NCBI RefSeq assembly: GCF_003063415.1
Contig: NZ_NESK01000003.1
Coordinates: 62,001 to 126,000 of the forward strand
DNA length: 64,000 nt
Direction of reading: 5' to 3'
Origin: Limnohabitans sp. 2KL-17
GTDB lineage: Bacteria; Pseudomonadota; Gammaproteobacteria; Burkholderiales; Burkholderiaceae_C
Shown: positions 16,228 through 24,231 of the stretch, piece after piece
Layout of the letters: the number at the start of each line of letters is the position of its first letter
Numbering within the stretch: the stretch's first letter is position 1
Translations under genes and position numbers: made by a program
Notes under the pieces: model-generated
Seen by the model: only the letters and a program-made list of their open reading frames with translations
Database searches by the model: none
Told to the model about the DNA's origin: nothing

Positions 16228-17067
16228 TTATGCTGCAACCAAGTCTGCCAACTCGGTATCCATGAGCCTGTCCAACTCGCGCACGATGGCAGGTTCGTCA
16301 TCTGGTGCGTAGAAGTCAAAGGCAAGTTGCTCTGCCTCGATCCTGGCCTTGGCCATCTCATACATGGCAGGACTCTTCTCAAAGCCAATCGCATGTCGGT
16401 TGTGTTTCTTTGCAAGGACCAGAGTTGTGGCTGAACCTGCAAAAGCATCTAAGACAACATCCCCCTCTTTGCTATGGATTTTGATAAGTGGCTCAATCAT
16501 CCAAGAGTATTTTTCTGTTGGGTGTTTAGTCTTTTTCCTGCCAATTGGCCCCTCAAAAACTTGGGTCATGTCCTTTTGTTCACCAAAGTTAAAGGTGTAT
16601 TGCTTGCCTTTAGTAAGAAATACACATTCTTCGATGGAGCTTCGATAATTAACCTTACGGATGCTAGGGACAGCGTTCAGTTTTTTGAAGTAAATCTTGT
16701 TCTTGAAATTCAAGTGAAAATCTCGTTCAAGGTAATGAACAATCAAACCGGTGTATTTGCGGTCAAGAAACAAAATCATTGAGCCGTTGTCTTTGAGCAC
16801 ACGGACAAACTGGGCAATGAATGGCTTAAGCCATTGGTAGTAGTCGTCAATGTTGGCCCAGCTATCTTGGAAGTCTGAACCCCATGCCTGGCGGGTGGTG
16901 ACAATCTTGCTGCCTTTCTTGGTGAGCTTGGAACTGTCTGCAATGCCGTAGGGAGGGTCAGTCAATACCAAGTCAACGAAGTTGCTTGGAACGGTGGCAA
17001 GACCAGCTTGGCCATCAAGGTTGTGAAGTGCATTAATTCCGAAGTATTTTTGTTCTGCGTGGTTCAT
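16228..17067 (-). CDS. DNA methyltransferase (beta class, probably adenine-N6)
   Basis: The 279-residue enzyme has the catalytic motif DPPY at 37-40 near the N-terminus and the AdoMet-binding DAFAGSATT near 207-215. The KHPTEKY motif lies at about 181-187. This order (IV before I) defines the beta class, and DPPY favours N6-adenine. No restriction enzyme gene adjoins it, so it may protect the element or regulate rather than act in restriction. The two small flanking genes are paralog-like. The start is the ATG of MNHAEQKYFG. Confidence 0.87.
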   Translation of the reverse strand: MNHAEQKYFGINALHNLDGQAGLATVPSNFVDLVLTDPPYGIADSSKLTKKGSKIVTTRQAWGSDFQDSWANIDDYYQWLKPFIAQFVRVLKDNGSMILFLDRKYTGLIVHYLERDFHLNFKNKIYFKKLNAVPSIRKVNYRSSIEECVFLTKGKQYTFNFGEQKDMTQVFEGPIGRKKTKHPTEKYSWMIEPLIKIHSKEGDVVLDAFAGSATTLVLAKKHNRHAIGFEKSPAMYEMAKARIEAEQLAFDFYAPDDEPAIVRELDRLMDTELADLVAA

Positions 17068-17170
17068 GGTGGAACCCTTTCTTTAAGTTGGTTTTGTTTA
17101 AGTCACATTTAGAACCCTCCTTTCCATTTGAATGAATTCAAGTGGTAGGTATGAAGTGGGTAATCGCTGT

Positions 17171-17197
17171 AAAAACACCAGTGTGGTGTCTGTTTTT
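17171..17197. terminator. Terminator after the 17200 gene
   Basis: AAAAACACCA-gtg-TGGTGTctGTTTTT forms a hairpin with A/T flanks just beyond the minus-strand stop. Confidence 0.7.
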
Positions 17198-17199
17198 GC

Positions 17200-17535
17200 T
17201 TAGTTCGCTATGGTTTTCCTAAACAACTCACGAATTGTTTTTCGTTCGTGATTGCTAAAAGTCTTCATGATCATTTCATAACCAAGTTCAATAGTCACCT
17301 TGATGGATTCCTTCAAGTTATTCATGTTTACCTGTGACTTGTCAAAACCTTGCAATTTCATTTGAGCCAAAGTATCAGAGATTTGATACGCAACAAGAAA
17401 GACTTTAATTTTGTTTGTCTCTGCGTCCTCCACGGATTTAATCTCTTCAACGAATTTCTTCATTGGTCCGGTTTTAAGAATTTCGTCAAGACCAAAAACA
17501 CCGTTAGGCACTGCGACAAGATTTAATTGATTCAT
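17200..17535 (-). CDS. Hypothetical protein, paralog-like to the 15860 product
   Basis: The 111-residue helical protein is not recognised as a known family. It resembles the 118-residue protein at 15860 in size, helical layout and several aligned residues, mainly in the KIKVFLVAYQ and HERKTIRELF segments. The ATG follows an AAAGGAAAT-type site. It lies upstream of the methyltransferase on the same strand but is separated by a terminator. A sensor or antitoxin role is possible but unsupported. Confidence 0.6.
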   Translation of the reverse strand: MNQLNLVAVPNGVFGLDEILKTGPMKKFVEEIKSVEDAETNKIKVFLVAYQISDTLAQMKLQGFDKSQVNMNNLKESIKVTIELGYEMIMKTFSNHERKTIRELFRKTIAN

Positions 17536-17616
17536 AAATTTCCTTTCAGTTGAGTCAGTTTTTAACCCTTCTAATTTAGCACCCCATGCGCCAATCTAGA
17601 TTTATTGGGTTAGTTG

Positions 17617-17651
17617 TTGTTGATTAATTTCTTTGTTTGTTTAATCAACAA
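17617..17651. promoter_or_regulatory. Perfect 11-bp inverted repeat upstream of the 17200 gene
   Basis: TTGTTGATTAA (17617-17627) and TTAATCAACAA (17641-17651) are exact inverted copies 13 bp apart in an AT-rich stretch upstream of the minus-strand gene. A likely operator. Nothing else is evident in 17536-17726. Confidence 0.55.
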
Positions 17652-17726
17652 AACGAACTGTACTCTTGTCAAGAAAATAGATCTATGAACTGGTTCTTGG
17701 TTACACCAAGAGAAACGTAGGGTTGT

Positions 17727-17750
17727 AAAAAAAGCATCCGAAGATGCTTA
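17727..17750 (-). terminator. Hairpin between divergent genes
   Basis: AAGCATC-TTCG-GATGCTT with a T-run on the minus strand has the form of a minus-strand terminator, although no gene ends here. It may insulate the 17200 gene from antisense transcription or act as an attenuator. Confidence 0.5.
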
Positions 17751-17831
17751 ATACTCGATAACGGGTTTTAATGTAAATTTGACTTTTGTGATCTTTTTTT
17801 GTAATGGAAAAAGCTTTAAAGGAAAAATGAA

Positions 17832-18368
17832 ATGAAAAATGGACAATATATAGATGAAGGCGTTGAATACTGGTATTTCAATGACCAGCTTCACCGTGAG
17901 GATGGTCCTGCCTGCACTGAATCTGATGGTTCAGTGTCTTGGTATCTCAATGGGGAATTACACCGTGAGGATGGGCCTGCTGTCGAATGGGGCGACGGTG
18001 GAAAAGAATGGTGGATACGTGGCAGAAGGCACCGTAAAGCTGGTCCTGCTGTGATCTTTTCAGACGGAAGCCATTCCTGGTATCTGAATGGTCAGAGACA
18101 CCGAATTGGTGGACCAGCCATTGAGTTCATGAACGGTGCTCAAGCTTGGTACGTGAATGGCTTAGTTCACCGTGAGGACGGTCCAGCTTTGGTTGGAATT
18201 GATGGCACCTTAGTCTGGTACCTCAACGGAAGAGAAGTGCCGCAAGAAGCCTTGCTGGTCGGAATCAGCGCCCAAAAGCCTGTAGTCACTATGTTGGCAA
18301 TGAGGCAGAAGTATTTGGGCGTAGGTGGTCAAAGAACTGTGGCTGATCAGGGCCGTGAGGCCAACTGA
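17832..18368 (+). CDS. HREDGPA-repeat protein (five repeats)
   Basis: The 178-residue protein is built of about five units of 21-23 residues with the core W-Y-x-N-G-x-x-H-R-x-x-G-P-A. Examples are SWYLNGELHREDGPA and AWYVNGLVHREDGPA. A degenerate sixth unit and a tail of about 40 residues follow. The pattern recalls MORN-like beta-hairpin repeats but is distinct. The ribosome-binding site is AAAGGAAAAATGAA. It ends 12 bp before the convergent XRE regulator 2. A single-repeat relative is next to XRE regulator 1. The function is unknown. Confidence 0.75.
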   Translation: MKNGQYIDEGVEYWYFNDQLHREDGPACTESDGSVSWYLNGELHREDGPAVEWGDGGKEWWIRGRRHRKAGPAVIFSDGSHSWYLNGQRHRIGGPAIEFMNGAQAWYVNGLVHREDGPALVGIDGTLVWYLNGREVPQEALLVGISAQKPVVTMLAMRQKYLGVGGQRTVADQGREAN

Positions 18369-18380
18369 AAGTTGGCTTGC

Positions 18381-18737
18381 TTACAGGTGGTGCTTCAGCC
18401 TTTCCGCAATCTTTTGCACCACTTCAACGATCATGGCCCTGTCTGCTTCAGGCAGGGTCTGAAGAACTTGTGAGATCAGCTCTGCCTGGTCACTTGTCCT
18501 GCTGCTGCTCTCTATCAGTAGTTCGTCAATGCCGCACCTGTAGAGGTCGGCAAGTTCAGCGAGTCTTTGCACTGTTGGCATGGTGATGGCTCGCTCCATG
18601 CGGCTCACAGCTTCAGGGCCGATTTGAAGTGCTTGAGAGACTTCCTCTTGAGTCAGGCCGCACGACTCCCTCCGAAGCGCTAAGGCCTTACCAATGCTTT
18701 TGAAAAGCTCCTTGTGCGGTGTGATCTGTGTGGGCAT
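18381..18737 (-). CDS. XRE-family regulator 2
   Basis: The 118-residue protein has a clear N-terminal helix-turn-helix (ALRRESCGLTQEEVSQALQ, then EAVSRMERA). Its helical C-terminus (LPEADRAMIVEVVQKIAERLKHH) resembles that of XRE regulator 1. It is convergent with the five-repeat HREDGPA gene and divergent from the outer-membrane protein gene at 18876, which it may control. Confidence 0.85.
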   Translation of the reverse strand: MPTQITPHKELFKSIGKALALRRESCGLTQEEVSQALQIGPEAVSRMERAITMPTVQRLAELADLYRCGIDELLIESSSRTSDQAELISQVLQTLPEADRAMIVEVVQKIAERLKHHL

Positions 18738-18875
18738 TGAGTAACTTTAAGTGTGACAACTTGTATGGTTGCTAGTCAACCTAATGCGTTGAACATGCGC
18801 TAAAGTTGAGTCACGACCTTAAAGGTCGTGTTCTCGCACTCAAGTGATGATTTTTCAACTTTTAGGGAAAAAACG

Positions 18876-19523
18876 ATGATGAAGAAATTCTGCCTCGCGC
18901 TGGTTGGGTTGGTGCTTTCCTCCTTGGTTCATGCCCAGGACCAAAAGAGCGACTGGTACGTGGGTGCTGGTGTGGGTCAGTCAAACATGACCTTCGACTC
19001 TCAAGACTTCCGGGTGAATCCAAGCATCGCTGCTGCTGGCTTCAATGCCTCCACCTACGAAACACGCGACAGCACGTCCTTCAATCTCTATGGTGGGTAT
19101 CGTTTTTCGCAAAACTGGTCTGTCAAGGCTGAGTACACCGACTTTGGAAAGCAAAAGTGGGGCTACAACATCACAGGTGGAAACGCTAACTCTGACCTGA
19201 ACGTCAAGGGCTACTCACTGTCAGCGGTGGGAACGTTTCCAGTGGTTGAGAAGGTGTCCTTTCTTGTTGAGGCAGGGGCGTTTGTCTACGATGCCAAACG
19301 TTCTCCTACACACAGCGGTACCGTGGTGCCTTTGACGGGAACGCCTGAAATCTCCAGCAAGATGGGGTTGTCTCCTTATGCTGCCATTGGTGCTCAATAC
19401 GAATTAACAACAAATGTGGCGGTCGTCGGCAAGTATGCCTATTACGGAAAGGTTGGCTCAGAAGAGGAATTCGGTCGGGTCAATCTGAACAACTTCAACA
19501 TTAGCCTTCAATACAGTTTCTAA
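18876..19523 (+). CDS. Outer-membrane beta-barrel protein
   Basis: The 215-residue protein starts MMKKFCLALVGLVLSSLVHAQ, a signal peptide cleaved after HA. It then has alternating strands ending in the terminal phenylalanine of the motif NISLQYSF, recognised by the Bam complex. DWYVGAGVGQSN, FNLYGGYRFSQNWSVKAEYTDFG and LSPYAAIGAQYEL match the OmpA/opacity-like eight-stranded barrel. Codon use is richer in GC than its element neighbours, so it may have been picked up separately. A lipoprotein gene follows after 10 bp. Confidence 0.85.
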   Translation: MMKKFCLALVGLVLSSLVHAQDQKSDWYVGAGVGQSNMTFDSQDFRVNPSIAAAGFNASTYETRDSTSFNLYGGYRFSQNWSVKAEYTDFGKQKWGYNITGGNANSDLNVKGYSLSAVGTFPVVEKVSFLVEAGAFVYDAKRSPTHSGTVVPLTGTPEISSKMGLSPYAAIGAQYELTTNVAVVGKYAYYGKVGSEEEFGRVNLNNFNISLQYSF

Positions 19524-19533
19524 GGGTGTTCTC

Positions 19534-20436
19534 ATGATTAATACCCTAACTAAAGTTTTTGCTGTATTCCTGATCGTTGCCGGTTTTACCGCATGTGGCA
19601 AGAAATCAGAGGATGTGCAATCGCAAAATAATCCGCCAGCAGCCCTAGACAATACACCAATCTACAGGCAAACAGAAAAATTTGGCACAGTTAGCAATCA
19701 AACATTGGTGCCTGTTTTTGAAATTCCTTCGCTGTATACAAACTACACGCGTCAAGAGCTTTCTGAAGCCAGCAAAGATGAGTATCAGAAATTCCCAGAA
19801 TCTACTTTTGAAGCCTATGTGAAAACATGGATTCAGCAAGCAGCTTCAGTTGAGCAACCTGATTGGATCGTATTGGCAGGTATCCTTAGTCCCCAGTTGG
19901 CTACGGAAACGAACGAATTTAAAAAACAAGAAGCTGCGGAAAAAGTTAAAAATGAAGTGGCTTCCGATAAAAGCAAGCTCAATGTCGTGTACGGCTGGCA
20001 AGGTGAAATGCTCTTTGTTGCTGGCCCTGATGTGAGCAATGGCGAGTACTACCTCACCATTCGGCCAAACGCCATCTATCAAGTTGTCTCCTATCAGAAC
20101 TCAAAAAACTACCGCTACAACCTCTTCTATCGTCCAGATTTTAAGGCGCTAGGCATGCTCGGTGACAATCGCGGGGATATGCAATTGACGGTCAAAGTGC
20201 CTATTGAAAAAGCCAAGGAGATTGAATCGCTGAGAGATGGCCAGAAAACTATGATTCGTGTCTACGGCATTGTGAAGGGGCTAACTGATGAACGTAGGCC
20301 TCAGATCCGAAAAGATTCCTCTGAAGCGAGTTTGAGTGTCGAAGTTAAAGCCTTAGAATTCGGTATCAGAACGAATGGCCAGTTCAAGACATTTTTCTTC
20401 CTTGATTCTGACCAGTTGAAAAAATCAAAAACCTAG
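19534..20436 (+). CDS. Hypothetical lipoprotein
   Basis: The 300-residue protein has a signal peptide ending in the lipobox FTAC (cysteine at about 21), so it is predicted to be lipid-anchored. The rest is soluble and not recognised. It includes a proline-rich spacer and a strand-rich domain (GEYYLTIRPNAIYQVVSY, QLTVKVPIEKAKEIESL, RVYGIVKG). It probably shares an operon with the outer-membrane barrel, 10 bp upstream. Confidence 0.75.
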   Translation: MINTLTKVFAVFLIVAGFTACGKKSEDVQSQNNPPAALDNTPIYRQTEKFGTVSNQTLVPVFEIPSLYTNYTRQELSEASKDEYQKFPESTFEAYVKTWIQQAASVEQPDWIVLAGILSPQLATETNEFKKQEAAEKVKNEVASDKSKLNVVYGWQGEMLFVAGPDVSNGEYYLTIRPNAIYQVVSYQNSKNYRYNLFYRPDFKALGMLGDNRGDMQLTVKVPIEKAKEIESLRDGQKTMIRVYGIVKGLTDERRPQIRKDSSEASLSVEVKALEFGIRTNGQFKTFFFLDSDQLKKSKT

Positions 20437-20502
20437 TAATGGCGCTCCATCAATGGGGCGTCTCCCAAAGTAATAACATGAAAAAATTCATACTCCACTT
20501 TG

Positions 20503-20832
20503 ATGAGCGAATACGTCTTCGCAACTCATATGGACATCATGAACCCTCATTTCCGTTTTTTTGAAGAGTGTATTAAGCCCGTTTTCCGCAAGGATACGAA
20601 CACTACCATTGACGACACACTGATTGCACTGGCTTACCCCAGTATCATTCTCATCGGTCCGGCTCCCTATTTCAAGGATGCTGTGGTTGATGTCGCAAAG
20701 ACTGGCATTAATATTGAGCCTGACAAGTACTCGCTCTATTATTTTTTGTTTGAGAATCCTGAATTCTGCCAAAAAGTCGTAGAGGCTCATGAATCACTTC
20801 ATGAGTTCTTCAAGGCTTGGCAGGCTAAATAA
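20503..20832 (+). CDS. Hypothetical protein
   Basis: The 109-residue protein (MSEYVFATHMDIMNPHFRFF) is not recognised. It appears soluble and helical with a hydrophobic centre (LIALAYPSIILIGPAPYF). The ribosome-binding site is weak, so the start could instead be the later ATG at MDIMNPH. A 28-codon frame starting at 20478 overlaps it and might couple its translation. An imperfect hairpin follows near 20837-20863. Confidence 0.55.
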   Translation: MSEYVFATHMDIMNPHFRFFEECIKPVFRKDTNTTIDDTLIALAYPSIILIGPAPYFKDAVVDVAKTGINIEPDKYSLYYFLFENPEFCQKVVEAHESLHEFFKAWQAK

Positions 20833-20871
20833 GATAGAGCACCCTAGAGGCGCTTTATTTTTGTCTGTTAA

Positions 20872-21117
20872 TTAGCATTGAATTAAGACTTTCCCATCCT
20901 TGCTGTCAGTAGTCTGCTTGCACTGATTCTGACAGGTGATTGCAATAGAACCATTGTCGGCTCTATGTTGTGTGCAAGAAGAAGGATTTCTAATTTCAAT
21001 TCTACCTTGGCTGCTTTGAATGACTAAAGGATCTTCAGGGGGAGTCTTGTTCATCTCTTGAGCAAAAGAATTTAAGGCCATAAATGTTAGCAAGGCGACT
21101 GTTATTTTTAATTTCAT
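20872..21117 (-). CDS. Small secreted cysteine-containing protein
   Basis: The 81-residue protein has a signal peptide MKLKITVALLTFMALNSFAQ and a short mature part with four cysteines (SSCTQH, ITCQNQCKQ and a C-terminal C). This suggests a disulfide-bonded periplasmic peptide. No family is recognised. The membrane-protein gene at 21130 lies just upstream on the same strand. Confidence 0.6.
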   Translation of the reverse strand: MKLKITVALLTFMALNSFAQEMNKTPPEDPLVIQSSQGRIEIRNPSSCTQHRADNGSIAITCQNQCKQTTDSKDGKVLIQC

Positions 21118-21129
21118 AGTGTTTTTTTG

Positions 21130-21345
21130 TTAAATGTATTTGTAATGGTGCAAGAAAATGTAGATGATGCACGTAAGGCCAATTGAAAGAAGTACGCATA
21201 TAAACCAAAAAAGCCTCTCGATGTTTCTTGAGTCCTTAGCGATATCAATATTCAATTGAATGGCGTTCAAGTCAATGCCTTTAAGTAAATATTCCAGATT
21301 TTTCTTTTTGTTTTTTGGTTTATCTGTGTGATCCATCTCTTTCAA
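21130..21345 (-). CDS. Small membrane protein
   Basis: The 71-residue protein has a charged N-terminus (MKEMDHTDKPKNKKKN) and one C-terminal membrane helix (FWFICVLLSIGLTCIIYIF). It ends 12 bp before the small secreted protein gene, so the two are probably co-expressed. It could be an entry-exclusion or lysis-type peptide, but there is no evidence for either. Confidence 0.55.
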   Translation of the reverse strand: MKEMDHTDKPKNKKKNLEYLLKGIDLNAIQLNIDIAKDSRNIERLFWFICVLLSIGLTCIIYIFLHHYKYI

Positions 21346-21631
21346 TTCCTTTTGGCTGAGTTTAAAGAAATAAATGAGAAAGTCAAGCGTAAATGAGAAA
21401 ATCCCATTTCTGGGATTTCTCTTGCTTAATAATAATAAAAATTCGCACTGGCTAAACAGGGATTGGAAACCGATGCTGATATTAAGTTAGCGCAAGAAAA
21501 TTAGAAGTCAAAAATTGCGTGCGGCGCGATTTTTCTTACTTCTATTGAAGTTTGTCCTTCGGATATATCGTATGCAATTGAAACCCTGGCGGGATCTTGA
21601 TTTTTGATTTAAGTCCTTCGGAATTTTCTTT

Positions 21632-21690
21632 GCTCAATGACCCCGGTAGATGGGGGTAACTATCTGATATACACCATAGTGAACCCATAT
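21632..21690 (-). other. Candidate ColE2-type replication origin
   Basis: On the minus strand, starting a few bases past the rep stop, the sequence has TATCAGATAGTTACCCCC, a short hairpin (ACCCC against GGGGT) and then GTCATTGAGC. From memory the ColE2 origin has TATCAGATAACAG, a small inverted repeat and a GTC...TTGAGC end, in the same position just downstream of rep. Further hairpins (GAAATCCCA.., AAAAATTGCG..CGCGATTTTT) lie in 21346-21560, which holds no gene. Confidence 0.6.
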
Positions 21691-21696
21691 GACTAG

Positions 21697-22680
21697 TTAT
21701 GTAGTTAGGATTCTTGTCCAGTTTTGAACAGCTTCTTTATGTTTGGAAAAGGTACTTCTGGCTAGACCACACTTTTCCAAATTGCCAGATGTCAGAGTTA
21801 AACCACGTTGCTTGCAGGTGTAGATAGCTGCTTTGATGGTGTCATCCACTTTCTCTGTTCTCACAACATGTGAGTAATCAGCACCAAGTGCCTGCTTTTC
21901 TTTGATTGGCATGTCTTCTGGAAGCTCAAGAACACCTCTGTTCTTCTGGTTGCCAATGCTGTTTCTATGCTTCCAAGTCCACTTGCCTACAGACTTTGCT
22001 GTTGAAAGGGCTTCTTTCGCTGGTAGAACACCATTTAAATGGTCTAGGAAGTGACCGTTGATAGTCAATGCCTTGGAGTCCACGGAAGCTTGAAAAGCAG
22101 CAAGGGAAGGGTGTTTTTTGACCTCTACATAGGCCCAGTGTCTGAGGGTGTCAAACAAGGTAGTGTTTCGCCCAATTCCTGAGTCGTGCAAGGCCAGCTT
22201 GCGCTTGTATGCTCTGAGATCAACACCATGCTCCTGGAAGTCCTCAAGATCGACCTTGTTGCCATGACAGAGCGTGCGCCAGTATGGGTGAATGGGGTTC
22301 TTGACAAGGTGGCCAGTGAATCCTTGATCGGCACCTAGCATGTGGGTCAAAGCAATGTCTGTTGCCTCATAGAACTTCTGTGGTGCTCTGCGTGCTTCCT
22401 CTGTGTAGTAGACAGGGACCCTAAGTTCATACAGATAGTGGCAATGAGCGTTCTCTGGGTTGATGATTACAAAGGTTGGTGGGGGGAGTCCTTTGTCCTC
22501 CCAGAAAAATGCTGCACCTGGCTTGTCAATGTCGAGTGCAATGAACTTCTTATAGAGCTGATTTAACTCTATGTAGCGATAGCTCAAGGCCTTTTCTTTT
22601 CTTCTGAATCTTGTGCCTTCATCCTTGTATTCAGCACTTCTTACTTTTTCTGGCAATGCCTCAATAAAACTTGTTAACAT
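21697..22680 (-). CDS. repA: ColE2-type replication initiation protein
   Basis: The 327-residue protein has the replicase-family pattern LDIDKPGAAFFWEDKGLPPPT and NPENAHCHYLYELRVPVYY at about 49-95. A PriCT-type segment (RNTTLFDTLRHWAYVEV) near residues 166-182 and a C-terminal helix-turn-helix-like part (LEKCGLARSTFSKHKEAV) follow. ColE2 Rep binds the origin and makes the leading-strand primer. The gene starts at an ATG after AAAGGAATTTCC. A ColE2-like origin lies just downstream. It suggests that the excised element replicates as a circle, which would help it survive and spread. Confidence 0.83.
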   Translation of the reverse strand: MLTSFIEALPEKVRSAEYKDEGTRFRRKEKALSYRYIELNQLYKKFIALDIDKPGAAFFWEDKGLPPPTFVIINPENAHCHYLYELRVPVYYTEEARRAPQKFYEATDIALTHMLGADQGFTGHLVKNPIHPYWRTLCHGNKVDLEDFQEHGVDLRAYKRKLALHDSGIGRNTTLFDTLRHWAYVEVKKHPSLAAFQASVDSKALTINGHFLDHLNGVLPAKEALSTAKSVGKWTWKHRNSIGNQKNRGVLELPEDMPIKEKQALGADYSHVVRTEKVDDTIKAAIYTCKQRGLTLTSGNLEKCGLARSTFSKHKEAVQNWTRILTT

Positions 22681-22808
22681 GGAAATTCCTTTATTTCTAT
22701 TGAAATTCAGGAAAAGGTTCTATTTGGTTATTGACAAGTGATTTTAAATACGTTTTAATATTTACATCAGGTCATAGCCTCCACAGCTTTTGTTATTCCT
22801 GAATTTCT

Positions 22809-22839
22809 AAAATGCTCAAGTTAACCGCTTGGGCATTTT
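22809..22839. terminator. Hairpin upstream of rep
   Basis: AAAATGCtCAAG-ttaacc-GCTTGgGCATTTT is a hairpin with A/T flanks about 130 bp upstream of the rep start. It could end a transcript from the right or shape rep leader RNA. No gene is seen in 22681-22927. Confidence 0.55.
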
Positions 22840-22927
22840 CATTTCTGCTATTGTTTTACGAAATTTATTGTAGAAAGTCAAATTGTTATGTTGACTGTCT
22901 ATTTCAATTTACTAAAATTAAGAATAA

Positions 22928-23275
22928 ATGGAGTCAGATACGCAGTTAGAAGAAGGCAACTATTTTGTTCAGAAGAATAGATACAAGAATAGGGCAATGA
23001 AGTTCTTGATGGTCAGTGGTGGTGCAATGATTGCTACATTGGGTGTGGCCGTTGCTAGTCCAGCATTAGGAGCTTTAGCAATACCAGTAGCAGCAGGCGC
23101 AGCACTTGCAAGTGCAAGTTCAATCATGGGATTTACAGCAAATAAAGTTGCTGAAAACCTTACGGATGTCTATGAAGACAAAACAATGAGGCAACGATTC
23201 TCATCTGGCTTGAAGGCTATGAGAGAAAAGACCCTTGGTGCTAGCTCTGAGAATAAATTAAAAATGAAGGCATGA
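22928..23275 (+). CDS. Small protein with alanine/glycine-rich hydrophobic segment
   Basis: The 115-residue protein has a charged N-terminus and a long hydrophobic stretch (MIATLGVAVASPALGALAIPVAAGAALASASS) at about 35-66, able to span the membrane once or twice. A basic helical tail follows. The hydrophobic part recalls bacteriocin or small membrane-active proteins, but the function is not known. The ribosome-binding site is weak. A strong terminator follows. Confidence 0.55.
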   Translation: MESDTQLEEGNYFVQKNRYKNRAMKFLMVSGGAMIATLGVAVASPALGALAIPVAAGAALASASSIMGFTANKVAENLTDVYEDKTMRQRFSSGLKAMREKTLGASSENKLKMKA

Positions 23276-23306
23276 AAAAAAAGCACCCGTTGGGTGCTTT
23301 CCTTTT
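23275..23306. terminator. Bidirectional terminator (AAAGCACCC family)
   Basis: AAAAAAAAGCACCC-gtt-GGGTGCTTTCCTTTTT lies between the convergent 22928 and 23326 genes. Confidence 0.85.
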
Positions 23307-23325
23307 TATGTGCGCCTAGAAGAGT

Positions 23326-24159
23326 TCAGGGCTTTTTGCTTTTTGCTTTTTGCTCTTCTTGCTCTTTTTTTTTACCCTTGCTCTTGGTTGCAGGCTTGGG
23401 GGTTGGAATAAATGGATCTGGCATGTTCTCTGGGTGTAGCACCCAGTCTATGCACTCCAACAGGTCAGGAGTCCAGTTGTACACCTTGGTCTTCGGTGGT
23501 GGGACTGGCTGGAAAGTAGCAACTAGATCCTTGTTCTTTGCAGAGGGTAGAAGTGACCTGGCAGGCATGAACATGAAGTCTGTCCACTCTGTGGTAGATG
23601 GCTGCATGCAGACTGATAGAATGTCAAATTCCCCAAACCTATAGGGGCGGGTGTCTACTTCTTCAACTTCAACCACGCCTTCATCATTGGTGGTTGACTT
23701 CTTCTTCTTTCCTGTTCTGGTCTTTTGCGTTTCAGCAATGAACCAATCAGCTAGATGAGAATCTTGCTTGATAGCGGTTTGTGTTGGGCGAAGTGGATTG
23801 CCTTTTACAACCCGTTGATTTTTGGTTTGAATAAGAACATTAATCTTTTTGCCATCTATCGTTTTAGATATGTGTGCATCATAGGGTTGATCGCCGGTAA
23901 TTATTTCTTCTTTCCACTCGTCTTCAATCGGTTTAAGGATGTAAGTGGAGAAAGCTAGTTCGGCAATGATTCCACGGACTCCACGCTTGGTGATGTCCTG
24001 GCTGCGACTGATCGCTTCTAGAACGAATTCAGCAGAGATGTTCCACTGCTTTTCCAGTGGGTGTATGGGGTGATCTTCGCGCAGGGACAGCCATAGTGCG
24101 TCCTTCTGTGCAGGTGTCAGTTTTGCGATAAACGCGTCTAGTTCTAGCGGTGTGGTCAC
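23326..24159 (-). CDS. Putative type II restriction endonuclease
   Basis: The 277-residue protein carries a PD-(D/E)xK-like core: E67 (IIAELAF), D94 (PYDAHI) and Q111-T-K113 (VLIQTKNQR). This Q-x-K variant is seen in several restriction enzymes. The C-terminus is a lysine-rich tail (KSKGKKKEQEEQKAKSKKP). The gene is divergent from a methyltransferase gene with only 72 bp between them, so the pair is read as a type II restriction-modification system. The family is not otherwise recognised. Confidence 0.72.
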   Translation of the reverse strand: MTTPLELDAFIAKLTPAQKDALWLSLREDHPIHPLEKQWNISAEFVLEAISRSQDITKRGVRGIIAELAFSTYILKPIEDEWKEEIITGDQPYDAHISKTIDGKKINVLIQTKNQRVVKGNPLRPTQTAIKQDSHLADWFIAETQKTRTGKKKKSTTNDEGVVEVEEVDTRPYRFGEFDILSVCMQPSTTEWTDFMFMPARSLLPSAKNKDLVATFQPVPPPKTKVYNWTPDLLECIDWVLHPENMPDPFIPTPKPATKSKGKKKEQEEQKAKSKKP

Positions 24160-24231
24160 TTCGACTTGCTCCCCTCTGGTACGTACGCCACAATGCCGGT
24201 CATCAATCCAAATTTATGAGACTTCTTCACT

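Noticed and set aside
14774..17984. The 24-base identity between 14774 and 17961 as ends of a transposon
   Set aside because: Both copies are inside coding repeats (HREDGPAV) and there is no transposase; shared protein motif and duplication explain it.
17832..18368. Regular spacing of CACCGTGAGGATGG-like units as a CRISPR array
   Set aside because: The units encode a protein repeat in one open frame with variable spacing and no spacers of uniform length; no cas genes are near. No CRISPR array was seen in the window.
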